A program made the translations under genes and the position numbers. A DNA stretch of 17,467 bases from CBDULX01 sp965368175 (lineage in GTDB: Bacteria > Pseudomonadota > Gammaproteobacteria > SZUA-229), in contig CBDULX010000040.1 of the NCBI GenBank assembly GCA_965368175.1, forward strand, positions 1 through 17,467, given 5' to 3'. Positions 7,740 through 15,164 of the stretch are shown here, in pieces (the stretch's first letter is position 1; each line of letters opens with the position of its first letter). The notes below the pieces were generated by a model that searched no databases, was not told where the DNA came from, and saw only the letters and a list, made by a program, of their open reading frames with translations.

Positions 7740-9254
7740 TTAACTGATTGCTGGCCTTGCTCGCGTTTTCCAGTAAAGCGCAGCCAGGACAATCAGCGTC
7801 AGACTAACCAGTGGATAATTACCCCAGAATACATATGGCGTACGACCTTTCATGCCCTGCACTTCGGCCGTTAACACATGGCGTTTAAACTGCGGCGACA
7901 TAGCCAGAACATCGCCCTGTGGAGAAATAATCGAAGACACCCCGGTGTTGGTGGAGCGCAACATATAACGACCCGACTCCAGTGCACGCATACGCGCTTT
8001 CTGGTTGTGTTGCCAGGGTTCCGATGAATCTTCAAACCAGGCGTCGTTACTGACATTCACCAGCATACTGGCCTCAGGCAGGCTCTGCCGTACATCACGA
8101 TCGAACACATCTTCAAAACAGATACTGATACCCAGCTTCTGACCTGCAGCAGTCACCAGTGCTTGCTCCGGCGGACCAAAGTCGACATCAGACATGGGAA
8201 TGCGAATCCAGCGACTGAAAAAACTGATCAGGCTTCGAAATGGATAATATTCACCCAGAGGCACCAGATGACGTTTACGGTACTCACCATCGGAAATACT
8301 GATGACGCTATTATAATAACGACGTTTTTCATCGTCCCGAATAAACAGACCCAGCAGAACATCACTGCTATTTTGTTCTGCCTCTTTTTTCAGGTCGTCG
8401 AGAAATGGCTGAACCCTGTGCAGGTAACCGGGAATGGCCGTTTCTGGCCAGATAATAAGATCACTGTCCCAGTTCTGTCGGGTCAGATTGCGGTACATAT
8501 CCAGGGTCGGTGTAAACAGGTAGGGGCGCCACTTGTCCTTTTGCGGAATGTTTCCCTGGATCAGACTCACGCGAATGCTCGGCCCTTCGGCCTGCGTCCA
8601 TTCGACCATCTGCAGACCAGCACCCAGCAGACTCGTTACTACTATGGCCAGCATCGGTTTCAGGTACTGCTTTTGCCATATCATATATGCCAGTATGCCG
8701 GCGATAAATGCCGTTAGCGCAGTAACACCCAGGCCACCCATGACAGGCGCATAACCGGCCAATGGTGTATCGACCTGTGAATAACCCAGTTGCACCCAGG
8801 GCAAACCGGTGAGCACAACACCTCGTAACCATTCGGCCATCAACAGGGCGAGGGGAAATAACAGCAGCAGCTGCCATTTGTGATTCAATACAATATATTT
8901 TCGACTCAGCCATAAACAGACGGCTGGAAATAAAGCCAGTACCGCGGCCAGGCAGAACACCATGAACACCGCCATAGCGGCGGGTGCACCACCATGCATA
9001 TGCAGGCTATAGTAAATCCAGTAAATACCGTGACTGAACCAGCCGAGTGAAAACCAGAAACTGCGTTTGAATACACTGCCGGCTGGCTGATTGACAATCA
9101 GCATAAACCAGCCGGCAATTAATGGATAAACTAACCAGAACTGATCATAGGGAGCGAAACCGAAAACCAGTAGCAAACCACTGCTAAAGAGCGCTAAATA
9201 AAGAACAAACTGACGAATACGTAGATGACTGTTCAGATACTCAGAGTTCCACAT
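7740..9254 (-). CDS. lnt: Apolipoprotein N-acyltransferase Lnt
   Basis: Inner-membrane enzyme that adds the third acyl chain to the N-terminal cysteine of lipoproteins, which is needed for Lol-dependent sorting. The N-terminal half has several membrane helices (about 16-35, 41-55, 92-118, 128-148, 175-193, 198-213), with a last one near the C-terminus (about 478-497). The periplasmic nitrilase-like domain shows the Glu-Lys-Cys triad: IIWPETAIPG with Glu271, RKRHLVPLGE with Lys327, and GISICFEDVF with Cys379. FGFAPYD at 31-37 is also typical. Its 504 residues match the E. coli enzyme (512). The start overlaps the corC end by 14 nt, so translation is probably coupled. Confidence 0.96.
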   Translation of the reverse strand: MWNSEYLNSHLRIRQFVLYLALFSSGLLLVFGFAPYDQFWLVYPLIAGWFMLIVNQPAGSVFKRSFWFSLGWFSHGIYWIYYSLHMHGGAPAAMAVFMVFCLAAVLALFPAVCLWLSRKYIVLNHKWQLLLLFPLALLMAEWLRGVVLTGLPWVQLGYSQVDTPLAGYAPVMGGLGVTALTAFIAGILAYMIWQKQYLKPMLAIVVTSLLGAGLQMVEWTQAEGPSIRVSLIQGNIPQKDKWRPYLFTPTLDMYRNLTRQNWDSDLIIWPETAIPGYLHRVQPFLDDLKKEAEQNSSDVLLGLFIRDDEKRRYYNSVISISDGEYRKRHLVPLGEYYPFRSLISFFSRWIRIPMSDVDFGPPEQALVTAAGQKLGISICFEDVFDRDVRQSLPEASMLVNVSNDAWFEDSSEPWQHNQKARMRALESGRYMLRSTNTGVSSIISPQGDVLAMSPQFKRHVLTAEVQGMKGRTPYVFWGNYPLVSLTLIVLAALYWKTRARPAIS

Positions 9255-10104
9255 CCGCTTCCGTCCGTGATGAAGGCAACAGAACTACCTGGACCTGTTT
9301 TATTCTGCGGCTATCGGCACTCATGATCTTGAACAGGAAACGATCGATCATAACCGACTCTCCCCGTTTCGGCAGATGACCGAATTCTTTCATCAGCATA
9401 CCGGCCAGGGTGTCATAGTCGTCATCGCTAAAACCACTGTTAAAGAATCCATTTAATTCTTCAATTGGTGTCAGGGCTTTGAGTGAATATCGATTAACAC
9501 CCAGACGACGTATATTGCCAATATCTTCGATGTCGTGCTCATCATCGATATCACCCACAATCTGTTCCAGCACATCTTCAATGGTGACCAGTCCGGCAAT
9601 GCCGCCATACTCGTCCACCACCATGGCCATATGGTTACGACTGGAACGAAATTCTTTTAACAGAACATTGAGGCGTTTACTTTCCGGAACAAACACTGGC
9701 GAACGCAATACATCCTTAATATCAAAATCTTCACGAGCTCCGGGATCACTATAACGGAGTAAATCCTTGGCCAGCAGAATACCCACAATCTGGTCGCGAC
9801 TGTCACCGATTACCGGAAACCTGGAGTGCCCGGACTCAATAACCACCGGCAGCATTTCTTCATAGCTGTTATCCGCCTGAAGACACACCATGTGGGAACG
9901 GGGAATCATAATATCCCGTGACTGAATTTCTGATACCTGAAATACCCCTTCAATCATAGTCAGGGCATCCATATCCATCAGATTACGTTTTTGTGAGGTT
10001 TGCAGCAGGTCGATCAGTTCATTCCGATCCTGTGGTACATCAAGAAAAATGCGACTCAGTTTTTCTATAAAAGAAAGTTCCGGCTCACTCGATTGATCGT
10101 TCAT
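9241..10104 (-). CDS. corC: CorC/YbeX-type CBS-domain protein
   Basis: Soluble protein with a short N-terminal segment, two CBS domains (about residues 66-125 and 130-190) and a C-terminal CorC/HlyC transporter-associated domain (about 205-280). IPRSHM and VDEYGGIAGLVTIEDVLEQIVGDI-type blocks are diagnostic, the latter around residues 162-185. In E. coli this gene (ybeX/corC) is linked to Mg/Co efflux and to ribosome-related phenotypes; the biochemical role is not settled. The start follows the ybeY stop without a gap (TGAATG), and the end overlaps lnt. Confidence 0.93.
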   Translation of the reverse strand: MNDQSSEPELSFIEKLSRIFLDVPQDRNELIDLLQTSQKRNLMDMDALTMIEGVFQVSEIQSRDIMIPRSHMVCLQADNSYEEMLPVVIESGHSRFPVIGDSRDQIVGILLAKDLLRYSDPGAREDFDIKDVLRSPVFVPESKRLNVLLKEFRSSRNHMAMVVDEYGGIAGLVTIEDVLEQIVGDIDDEHDIEDIGNIRRLGVNRYSLKALTPIEELNGFFNSGFSDDDYDTLAGMLMKEFGHLPKRGESVMIDRFLFKIMSADSRRIKQVQVVLLPSSRTEADVEL

Positions 10105-10557
10105 TCAGTCATTTCCGTAGGGATTTGCAAACCCCAGTTGTTGTAATAATCGTATTTCCAGTGCTTCCATTTCTTCGGCCTCATCATCCGCAATATGGTC
10201 ATAGCCCTGTAAATGCAGTACGCCATGTATCACCATATGCGCCCAGTGTGCCTGTAATGATTTATCCTGTTGCTCCGCTTCTCTGGCCACCACCGGTGCG
10301 CAAATCACCAGGTCACCCAGTATGGGCAGATCAAGCTCTTCCGGCAGCTCCATGGGAAAAGACAGTACATTGGTGGGCCTGTCCTTACCGCGATAATCAC
10401 GATTCAGCATCTGGCTTTCCACATCATCCACGATACGTATTCCCAGCTGAGCATCAGCCTGTCCAAGCAGGGCGACTTCTGCCCACTGCTGCAGGATATT
10501 CTCATCAGGCAAACCCATTGACGGCACCTGATAATCCACATCCAGTTCTACCACCAT
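10105..10557 (-). CDS. ybeY: Endoribonuclease YbeY
   Basis: Zinc-dependent endoribonuclease family acting in 16S rRNA 3' maturation and ribosome quality control. The metal site HGVLHLQGYDH at 111-121 gives His111, His115 and His121 in the HxxxHxxGxDH pattern. RPTNVLSFPME at 60-70 and LGDLVICAP at 80-88 are also family blocks. Length is 150 residues, as in E. coli (155). The start lies 6 nt after the phoH-like stop. The only purine-rich stretch (GAGG) is inside the upstream gene and far from the ATG, so coupling is likely. Confidence 0.96.
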   Translation of the reverse strand: MVVELDVDYQVPSMGLPDENILQQWAEVALLGQADAQLGIRIVDDVESQMLNRDYRGKDRPTNVLSFPMELPEELDLPILGDLVICAPVVAREAEQQDKSLQAHWAHMVIHGVLHLQGYDHIADDEAEEMEALEIRLLQQLGFANPYGND

Positions 10558-10563
10558 AAGCTG

Positions 10564-11535
10564 TCAATTATCCTCAAACCGATCATAGGCTTTGACGATA
10601 CGTTTCACCAGTGGGTGCCGCACCACATCCTGGGCATTGAAAAAAGTCATGCCCACGCCTTCAACATCTTTCAGTACTTCGACGGCATGGCGCAATCCGG
10701 ATTTAGTTTCCCGGGGCAAATCGACCTGGGTCACATCCCCGGTTACTACGGCTGTTGAACCGAAACCAATCCGGGTTAAAAACATTTTCATCTGTTCCCG
10801 AGTAGTGTTCTGAGCTTCATCCAGAATAATAAAAGCATCATTCAGGGTACGGCCACGCATATAAGCCAGAGGAGCAATTTCAATAACGCTACGTTCAATC
10901 AGCTTGGCCACCCGTTCAAAACCAAGCATTTCATACAGGGCATCGTACATGGGGCGTAAATAGGGGTCGATTTTCTGCGCCAGATCTCCGGGCAGAAAAC
11001 CCAGTCGCTCACCCGCTTCCACCGCCGGTCTCACCAGCACCAGTCTGCGCACTCTTTCGTTCTCCAGTGCCTCCACAGCACAGGCCACAGCCAGATAGGT
11101 TTTACCTGTCCCCGCCGGGCCTACACCCAGATTCAGATCATGGGTCATAATATTGCGTAAATAGGTAACCTGGTTCGGTCCACGACCCTTGATCACACCC
11201 TTGCGCAGCTTCAGGCTCCAGTGTTCGATATCCTCGGCACTACTCCCAGACGTGTTGTCTACCAGCAGCTTAAGACGCGAGTCTTGCAGAAGCAGATTAA
11301 TGTTCGATGACGTCAGCTCTTCTTTTTCGGTGTCCTGATACAGTGATCTGATAATCTCGGCCACCACTTTCAGGGCATCCGGCTCACCAATGAACTGAAA
11401 ATGATGATTGCGGTTGCTGATTTCCACGCCCAGACGAGACTCAATTTGACGCAGATGCTCGTTGAATGGGCCACACAGGTTTGCCAGACGGGAATTATCG
11501 ACGGGGCTTAGATCAATATCCAGACTTTGAATCAT
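10564..11535 (-). CDS. ybeZ: PhoH-like ATPase (YbeZ family)
   Basis: Cytoplasmic P-loop ATPase of the PhoH family, functionally linked to YbeY in RNA metabolism. The Walker A motif is GPAGTGKT at 139-146 and the Walker B motif is FIILDEAQ at 235-242. GDVTQVDLP at 266-274 and VRHPLVKRIV at 305-314 are also characteristic. Residues 1-115 form the usual KH-like N-terminal part. Length is 323 residues. It sits between miaB (38 nt gap) and ybeY (6 nt gap), the canonical order. No clear Shine-Dalgarno is seen before the ATG at 11535. Confidence 0.95.
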   Translation of the reverse strand: MIQSLDIDLSPVDNSRLANLCGPFNEHLRQIESRLGVEISNRNHHFQFIGEPDALKVVAEIIRSLYQDTEKEELTSSNINLLLQDSRLKLLVDNTSGSSAEDIEHWSLKLRKGVIKGRGPNQVTYLRNIMTHDLNLGVGPAGTGKTYLAVACAVEALENERVRRLVLVRPAVEAGERLGFLPGDLAQKIDPYLRPMYDALYEMLGFERVAKLIERSVIEIAPLAYMRGRTLNDAFIILDEAQNTTREQMKMFLTRIGFGSTAVVTGDVTQVDLPRETKSGLRHAVEVLKDVEGVGMTFFNAQDVVRHPLVKRIVKAYDRFEDN

Positions 11536-11573
11536 AGTATTAAGTATAGGTTTCGGTATATGAATTGTTCAGC

Positions 11574-12932
11574 TCAGGCAGTCAGCCGTGCAGCCTCAAA
11601 ATCGGCCAGAGCCAGAAACTCGCCCTGCATGGAATTGGGCAGGGCTTGTGTAATGCGCACATCCACAAAATGCCCAATCAGCCGATCCTGACCATCAAAG
11701 TTGACTACCCGATTGTTCTCAGTGCGACCGGCCATCTGGTTCGGGTCTTTTTTCGAAGGCCGTTCCACCAGAATTCGCTGGACACTACCCACCATGTCCT
11801 GGCTAATGGCCGCAGCCATCTCATTTATGCGAGCCTGCAGTCGAGCCAGGCGAATTTTTTTCACATCCATGGACACATTATCCTCCAGCGAGGAGGCAGG
11901 CGTACCGGGTCGGGCACTATAAATGAAACTGAAGGAATGGTCGAAACTCACATCCTCAATCAGCTGCATGGTCTGTTCGAAATCACTGTCGGTTTCACCG
12001 GGAAACCCAATAATGAAATCTGATGATATGGTGATACCAGGACGGGCTTCTCGTAATCGACGGATTTTAGATTTGTATTCAACCGCCATGTGACCGCGCT
12101 TCATCGCTGCAAGCACTCGATCCGATCCGCTCTGAACGGGCAAATGCACAAAACTCACCAGTTCCGGTACCTCGGCAAAGGCCTGGATCAGTGAATCGGA
12201 AAACTCTACCGGGTGGGAGGTGGTGAATCGGATGCGCTCGATACCATCCACCGCCGCCACATAATAGATCAACAGCGCCAGATCGGCGATTTCACCATCG
12301 TCCATGATACCCCGATAGGCATTGACATTCTGACCCAGCAGGTTGATTTCACGCACCCCCTGGGCAGCCAGCCTGGTAATTTCGACCAGTATGTCATCAA
12401 ATGGACGGGAGATTTCCTCGCCCCGGGTATAGGGCACCACACAGAAGGTACAATACTTACTGCAACCTTCCATAATGGAAACAAAAGCGGTCGGGCCTTC
12501 GGCGCGCGGTTCCGGCAGGTTGTCGAATTTTTCGATTTCAGGGAAGGAGATGTCCACCACGGAATGATGCTCCTGTTCCACGGTTTTCAACATTTCCGGC
12601 AGCCTGTGCAGGGTCTGCGGGCCAAACACCATATCCACATAAGGTGCTCGCTGTCGTATAGCCGCGCCTTCCTGGGAAGCGACACAACCACCCACACCAA
12701 TCACCAGTTCCGGCCTGTCATTCTTCCAGTCTTTCCATTTACCCAGCAATGAAAACACCTTTTCCTGGGCTTTTTCACGGATGGAGCAGGTATTGAGCAG
12801 GAGGATATCGGCTTCTTCAGGTGTGTACACCTGTTCGATTTCAGTTGATTCAGCCAGCACATCGTGCATTTTTGCCGAATCGTATTCGTTCATCTGGCAA
12901 CCGAATGTTTTGATATATAGCTTACGAGCCAT
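11574..12932 (-). CDS. miaB: tRNA-2-methylthio-N6-dimethylallyladenosine synthase MiaB
   Basis: Radical-SAM methylthiotransferase that converts i6A37 to ms2i6A37 in tRNAs reading UNN codons. The N-terminal UPF0004 domain carries the auxiliary cluster cysteines Cys12, Cys49 and Cys83. The radical-SAM cluster is CSKYCTFC (Cys157, Cys161, Cys164), preceded by FVSIMEG. A TRAM domain ends the protein (about 380-445). Length is 452 residues. I chose the ATG at 12932 (MARKLYIKTFGCQMNE) rather than an upstream ATG at 13049, since the family begins here and AAGGTG lies just before it; the 39 extra residues look like leader DNA. First gene of the lnt operon. Confidence 0.97.
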   Translation of the reverse strand: MARKLYIKTFGCQMNEYDSAKMHDVLAESTEIEQVYTPEEADILLLNTCSIREKAQEKVFSLLGKWKDWKNDRPELVIGVGGCVASQEGAAIRQRAPYVDMVFGPQTLHRLPEMLKTVEQEHHSVVDISFPEIEKFDNLPEPRAEGPTAFVSIMEGCSKYCTFCVVPYTRGEEISRPFDDILVEITRLAAQGVREINLLGQNVNAYRGIMDDGEIADLALLIYYVAAVDGIERIRFTTSHPVEFSDSLIQAFAEVPELVSFVHLPVQSGSDRVLAAMKRGHMAVEYKSKIRRLREARPGITISSDFIIGFPGETDSDFEQTMQLIEDVSFDHSFSFIYSARPGTPASSLEDNVSMDVKKIRLARLQARINEMAAAISQDMVGSVQRILVERPSKKDPNQMAGRTENNRVVNFDGQDRLIGHFVDVRITQALPNSMQGEFLALADFEAARLTA

Positions 12933-13119
12933 AACACCTTGTGTTTCTGTAAAGGAACTGCGCAGGATACCACGATAGACTGTAAAATACAGCCTGGTGT
13001 TTGTCCTGAATACAGGCCCCACATCAAACGAATCATCTACCCAACACACGGCTAACAGCCCATACTAGCCCTGAAATTTCCACCAACATAATTCACCAGC
13101 CCAGAATTGGATCTAGCCC

Positions 13120-13455
13120 ATGAACCCCGCATTCGCTTATCTCGCCATTGCCATCATTTCTGAAGTAATAGCCACCAGCGCCCTCAAGGCCAGTGAAGAG
13201 TTTACCCGACTCATTCCCAGCCTGGTGGTGGTCATAGGCTATGGCATTGCCTTTTATTGCCTGGCCCTGGTACTGCGCAGCATCCCGGTTGGCCTCGCCT
13301 ATGCCATCTGGTCAGGCCTGGGCATAGTATTAATCACCCTCGTCGGCGCGGTGGTGTACAAGCAAATTCCGGATACTCCGGCGTTGATTGGCATGGCACT
13401 GATTATTACGGGCGTGGTGGTGATTAATGTGTTTTCTAAAACGATTAGTCATTAA
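13120..13455 (+). CDS. Small multidrug resistance (SMR) transporter, EmrE-like
   Basis: Four-helix inner-membrane proton antiporter subunit of 111 residues, expected to act as a dimer and export cationic hydrophobic drugs. The sequence aligns with EmrE throughout: MNP start, ISEVIATSALK with the essential Glu15 (EmrE Glu14), Tyr41, and YAIWSGLGIV at 61-70 with Trp64 (EmrE Trp63). Membrane segments are about 4-21, 33-52, 58-79 and 87-105. The WSGxGIV form suggests a drug exporter of the EmrE/Qac group more than a guanidinium exporter, but substrate cannot be read from sequence. It is a single gene with no clear Shine-Dalgarno, diverging from miaB over a spacer of about 190 nt. Confidence 0.93.
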   Translation: MNPAFAYLAIAIISEVIATSALKASEEFTRLIPSLVVVIGYGIAFYCLALVLRSIPVGLAYAIWSGLGIVLITLVGAVVYKQIPDTPALIGMALIITGVVVINVFSKTISH

Positions 13456-13466
13456 TGCGCAGGAAT

Positions 13467-13500
13467 GATCTGTATTAGTTCCGACTTCATCTGACAGATC
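13467..13500. other. Weak inverted repeat after the SMR gene
   Basis: GATCTGT (13467-13473) pairs with ACAGATC (13494-13500) across a 20-nt loop. There is no T-run, so it is a poor terminator candidate between the two convergent genes. Confidence 0.25.
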
Positions 13501-13605
13501 GACACAAACTTTGATATATACCAACAGTTGCTATGTCTCAACCACTAAGAAGCGGGGGTTTATCTGTTTTTAAGAAAACTCTAAATACCCTCACAGAACC
13601 AGCAC

Positions 13606-13950
13606 TCAGGCAATTTTGATTCTCACCACCTTCATAACTTCCATCTCAATGCCGGCTACGGTTTCGGTGGTGTGATAATAAGTCAGGTTCACACGTTTAC
13701 CGGTAACATCCTTATAGGCCTGTTTGCGTTTGAACTTGAAAGGAACATCAAAACCTTCAACCATGATGGTATTGATAATCCATTCACCGGCTTCTCGCTG
13801 TATATGTGAACTAACCTTCTGCATATCGGAGTGGGTTAGCTGCCTGTGCTTTTTGATTAATTTTTCTGGGTCAGTTTGCATGCTCACTATTGTGGCATAA
13901 TTTCCAGTTACAGGGGTTCCAGAGGAGTAATACCTGTATTCCCGGGACAT
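13606..13950 (-). CDS. Small conserved-looking protein of unknown function
   Basis: A 114-residue basic, soluble protein that I do not recognise by name. There is no signal peptide or membrane segment. The middle and end (VPFKFKRKQAYKDVTGKR, then a Tyr-rich strand and EMEVMKVVRIKIA) look like an alternating beta-rich fold. Two starts are possible: 13950, which has GGAG 6 nt upstream, and 13881 (MQTDPEKL, 91 residues), after which the sequence looks more protein-like. The Shine-Dalgarno favours 13950. It converges on the SMR gene and diverges from the cold-shock gene. Confidence 0.7.
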   Translation of the reverse strand: MSREYRYYSSGTPVTGNYATIVSMQTDPEKLIKKHRQLTHSDMQKVSSHIQREAGEWIINTIMVEGFDVPFKFKRKQAYKDVTGKRVNLTYYHTTETVAGIEMEVMKVVRIKIA

Positions 13951-13993
13951 TAGTTTCTCCGACAGGTTCCCTGCGAATCACGCTGAAATAAAA

Positions 13994-13999
13994 ATTATA
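13994..13999 (-). promoter_or_regulatory. Candidate -10 box for the unknown small gene
   Basis: A perfect TATAAT on the minus strand lies about 44 nt before the ATG at 13950, but no good -35 hexamer precedes it. It almost touches the candidate -35 of the cold-shock promoter on the other strand, so the two divergent promoters would overlap. Confidence 0.35.
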
Positions 14000-14002
14000 T
14001 TT

Positions 14003-14032
14003 CTGGCAATAGCTAATGGATTCTCCTATAGT
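14003..14032 (+). promoter_or_regulatory. Candidate sigma-70 promoter of the cold-shock gene
   Basis: CTGGCA (14003-14008), an 18-nt spacer and TATAGT (14027-14032) match the consensus at 4/6 and 5/6. Transcription starting near 14039 would give a leader of about 120 nt before the ATG. Long leaders are known for cspA-type mRNAs and act in cold control there. I see no match to the E. coli cold box. Confidence 0.4.
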
Positions 14033-14159
14033 GCATAGAGCTACAGATTTTGTTATTGGCAGTTATGGTCGTTCCCTCCGTGTTACCCTCCTGAATTTCT
14101 TGTTTCATTACCTGTACGCAACACTCTAATATTGTTTAACTATTCAGGTAAAAAGTCAT

Positions 14160-14360
14160 ATGGCTACAGGTACAGTAAAGTGGTTTAACGAAGCCAAAGG
14201 TTTTGGTTTTATTTCTCAGGACGACGGTGGCGAAGACGTTTTCGTACATTTCAATGCGATCCAGGGTTCAGGTTTTAAAACCCTGGGCGAAGGTCAGAAG
14301 GTCACTTTTGAAGTAGAGAACGGTCCAAAAGGCCTCCAGGCGACTAAAGTTACCGCCTGA
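14160..14360 (+). CDS. Cold-shock protein, CspA family
   Basis: A 66-residue single cold-shock domain (OB fold) that binds single-stranded RNA and DNA and acts as an RNA chaperone. RNP1 is KGFGFI at 13-18 and RNP2 is VFVHF at 27-31, with the family start TGTVKWFNEAKGFGF and the end GLQATKV. AGGT is a rather distant ribosome site. A hairpin follows 29 nt after the stop, then a small RRM gene on the same strand. Whether it is cold-induced or constitutive cannot be told from the protein. Confidence 0.96.
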   Translation: MATGTVKWFNEAKGFGFISQDDGGEDVFVHFNAIQGSGFKTLGEGQKVTFEVENGPKGLQATKVTA

Positions 14361-14389
14361 ACAAAATCTCCTCGGATAAACCGATACGC

Positions 14390-14413
14390 AGAACCCCGCC
14401 ACAGCGGGGTTCT
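14390..14413 (+). terminator. GC-rich hairpin after the cold-shock gene
   Basis: AGAACCCCGC (14390-14399) and GCGGGGTTCT (14404-14413) form a perfect 10-bp stem with a 4-nt loop. It is followed by ATTTA rather than a true U-run, so it may be a leaky terminator, or an mRNA 3'-end stabiliser that allows some read-through into the RRM gene 54 nt further on. Confidence 0.7.
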
Positions 14414-14466
14414 ATTTACGGCTTATTAAGTAGTAACAGCCTCCATACTCCTAAAGGGGAGCAGAA

Positions 14467-14727
14467 TTGAAAAAACTATTTATTGGCAATTTACCTACCA
14501 GCACTAGCGAACAGGACCTTCAGACCCTGTTTTCCAAATTTGGCACTGTTCGCTCATTCAAACTTGTGACAGATGTTTTTTCCGGCCAGTGCAAGGGTTT
14601 TGGTTTTATCGAAATGGAAGGCCATGAAGCCCGCGCCGCCATTGCCGGCCTGAATGGCAAAGAATACAACGGCAAGTCATTGAAAGTTGGTTATGAGTCT
14701 CCCAAGGCGGGACGTCGTGGCCGCTAA
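14467..14727 (+). CDS. Small RNA-binding protein, single RRM domain
   Basis: An 86-residue protein consisting of one RNA recognition motif. RNP2 is LFIGNL at 4-9 and RNP1 is KGFGFIEM at 43-50, with the usual beta-alpha-beta spacing and NGKSLKV in the last strand. The end is basic (AGRRGR) in the manner of cyanobacterial-type Rbp proteins. The start is TTG, fixed by the strong ribosome site AAAGGGGAG at 14453-14461, five bases upstream; there is no in-frame ATG before RNP2. Its position right after the cold-shock gene suggests a shared role in RNA handling at low temperature, by analogy with cyanobacterial Rbp genes, which is inference. Confidence 0.92.
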   Translation: MKKLFIGNLPTSTSEQDLQTLFSKFGTVRSFKLVTDVFSGQCKGFGFIEMEGHEARAAIAGLNGKEYNGKSLKVGYESPKAGRRGR

Positions 14728-14732
14728 GCATT

Positions 14733-14774
14733 AATCTGGATACAGCAGGCAGGTTCCGGGCAATACTCCAGATT
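14733..14774 (+). other. Weak inverted repeat after the RRM gene
   Basis: AATCTGGA (14733-14740) pairs with TCCAGATT (14767-14774) over a 26-nt loop. There is no T-run, so terminator function is uncertain. Apart from this repeat, the element at 14894-15045 and the CTTAAGT pair, I see nothing recognisable in the 437-nt spacer 14728-15164. Confidence 0.3.
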
Positions 14775-14893
14775 TCATAGCCTTACTCTTGAACCATATC
14801 TACACTGTTTCTGACATTCAGGATTTTGTAATCGAAAAACCTGAAGGCCAGATAATAAATCTTAACAGCAACAACAGTTAACAGCTTTGTTCA

Positions 14894-15045
14894 GGGAATC
14901 TCTGATCGAGTCCTTATCATTTTATACTGACTAAAACCGTTCGGATTTTCCCTGATTTCGTTGCAATAGAATAAAACCACATCACTTCTTGAAAAACCTA
15001 ACACTCGTCACAGCCTGCTACAACCAGACTTAATCAGAGTTTCCC
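14894..15045. mobile_element. MITE-like element, 152 bp, related to the one at 345-436
   Basis: The left end GGGAATCTCTGATCGAGTC (14894-14912) and the reverse complement of the right end, GGGAAACTCTGATTAAGTC (15027-15045), match at 16 of 19 positions. The match extends by TCA/TGA just outside. The right end shares CAACCAGACTTA and TCAGAG with the right end of the 345-436 element. No direct target duplication is visible, which suggests an older copy. It has no coding capacity. It lies between the RRM gene and the response regulator and may separate or supply promoter sequence. Confidence 0.55.
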
Positions 15046-15081
15046 TGACGTTTAAAACCCAGATGAATTAATAAGGCCAGC

Positions 15082-15116
15082 CTTAAGTGACTGCCAATAT
15101 TCAGCAGATCTTAAGT
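15082..15116. promoter_or_regulatory. Direct repeat CTTAAGT upstream of the response regulator
   Basis: CTTAAGT occurs at 15082-15088 and 15110-15116, 28 bp apart, within 85 bp of the response-regulator ATG. It could be a binding site for that regulator, since OmpR-family proteins bind direct repeats, but the spacing is not the usual one and an AT-rich chance match is possible. Confidence 0.25.
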
Positions 15117-15164
15117 CAGTTAATATACATTTAATTAGACTGGATAGATCGATCATATAAGTTT

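Noticed and set aside
8163..8717. 184-codon plus-strand frame inside lnt
   Set aside because: Shadow of lnt, whose catalytic triad and membrane pattern are complete on the opposite strand.
12933..13049. N-terminal extension of miaB to 13049
   Set aside because: The added 39 residues are not MiaB-like, while MARKLYIKTFGCQMNE at 12932 is the usual start with AAGGTG upstream.
13905..13970. GGTTCC motifs resembling the MITE ends
   Set aside because: The two copies (about 13913 and 13963) are in direct rather than inverted orientation and only short cores match, so a further element is not supported.
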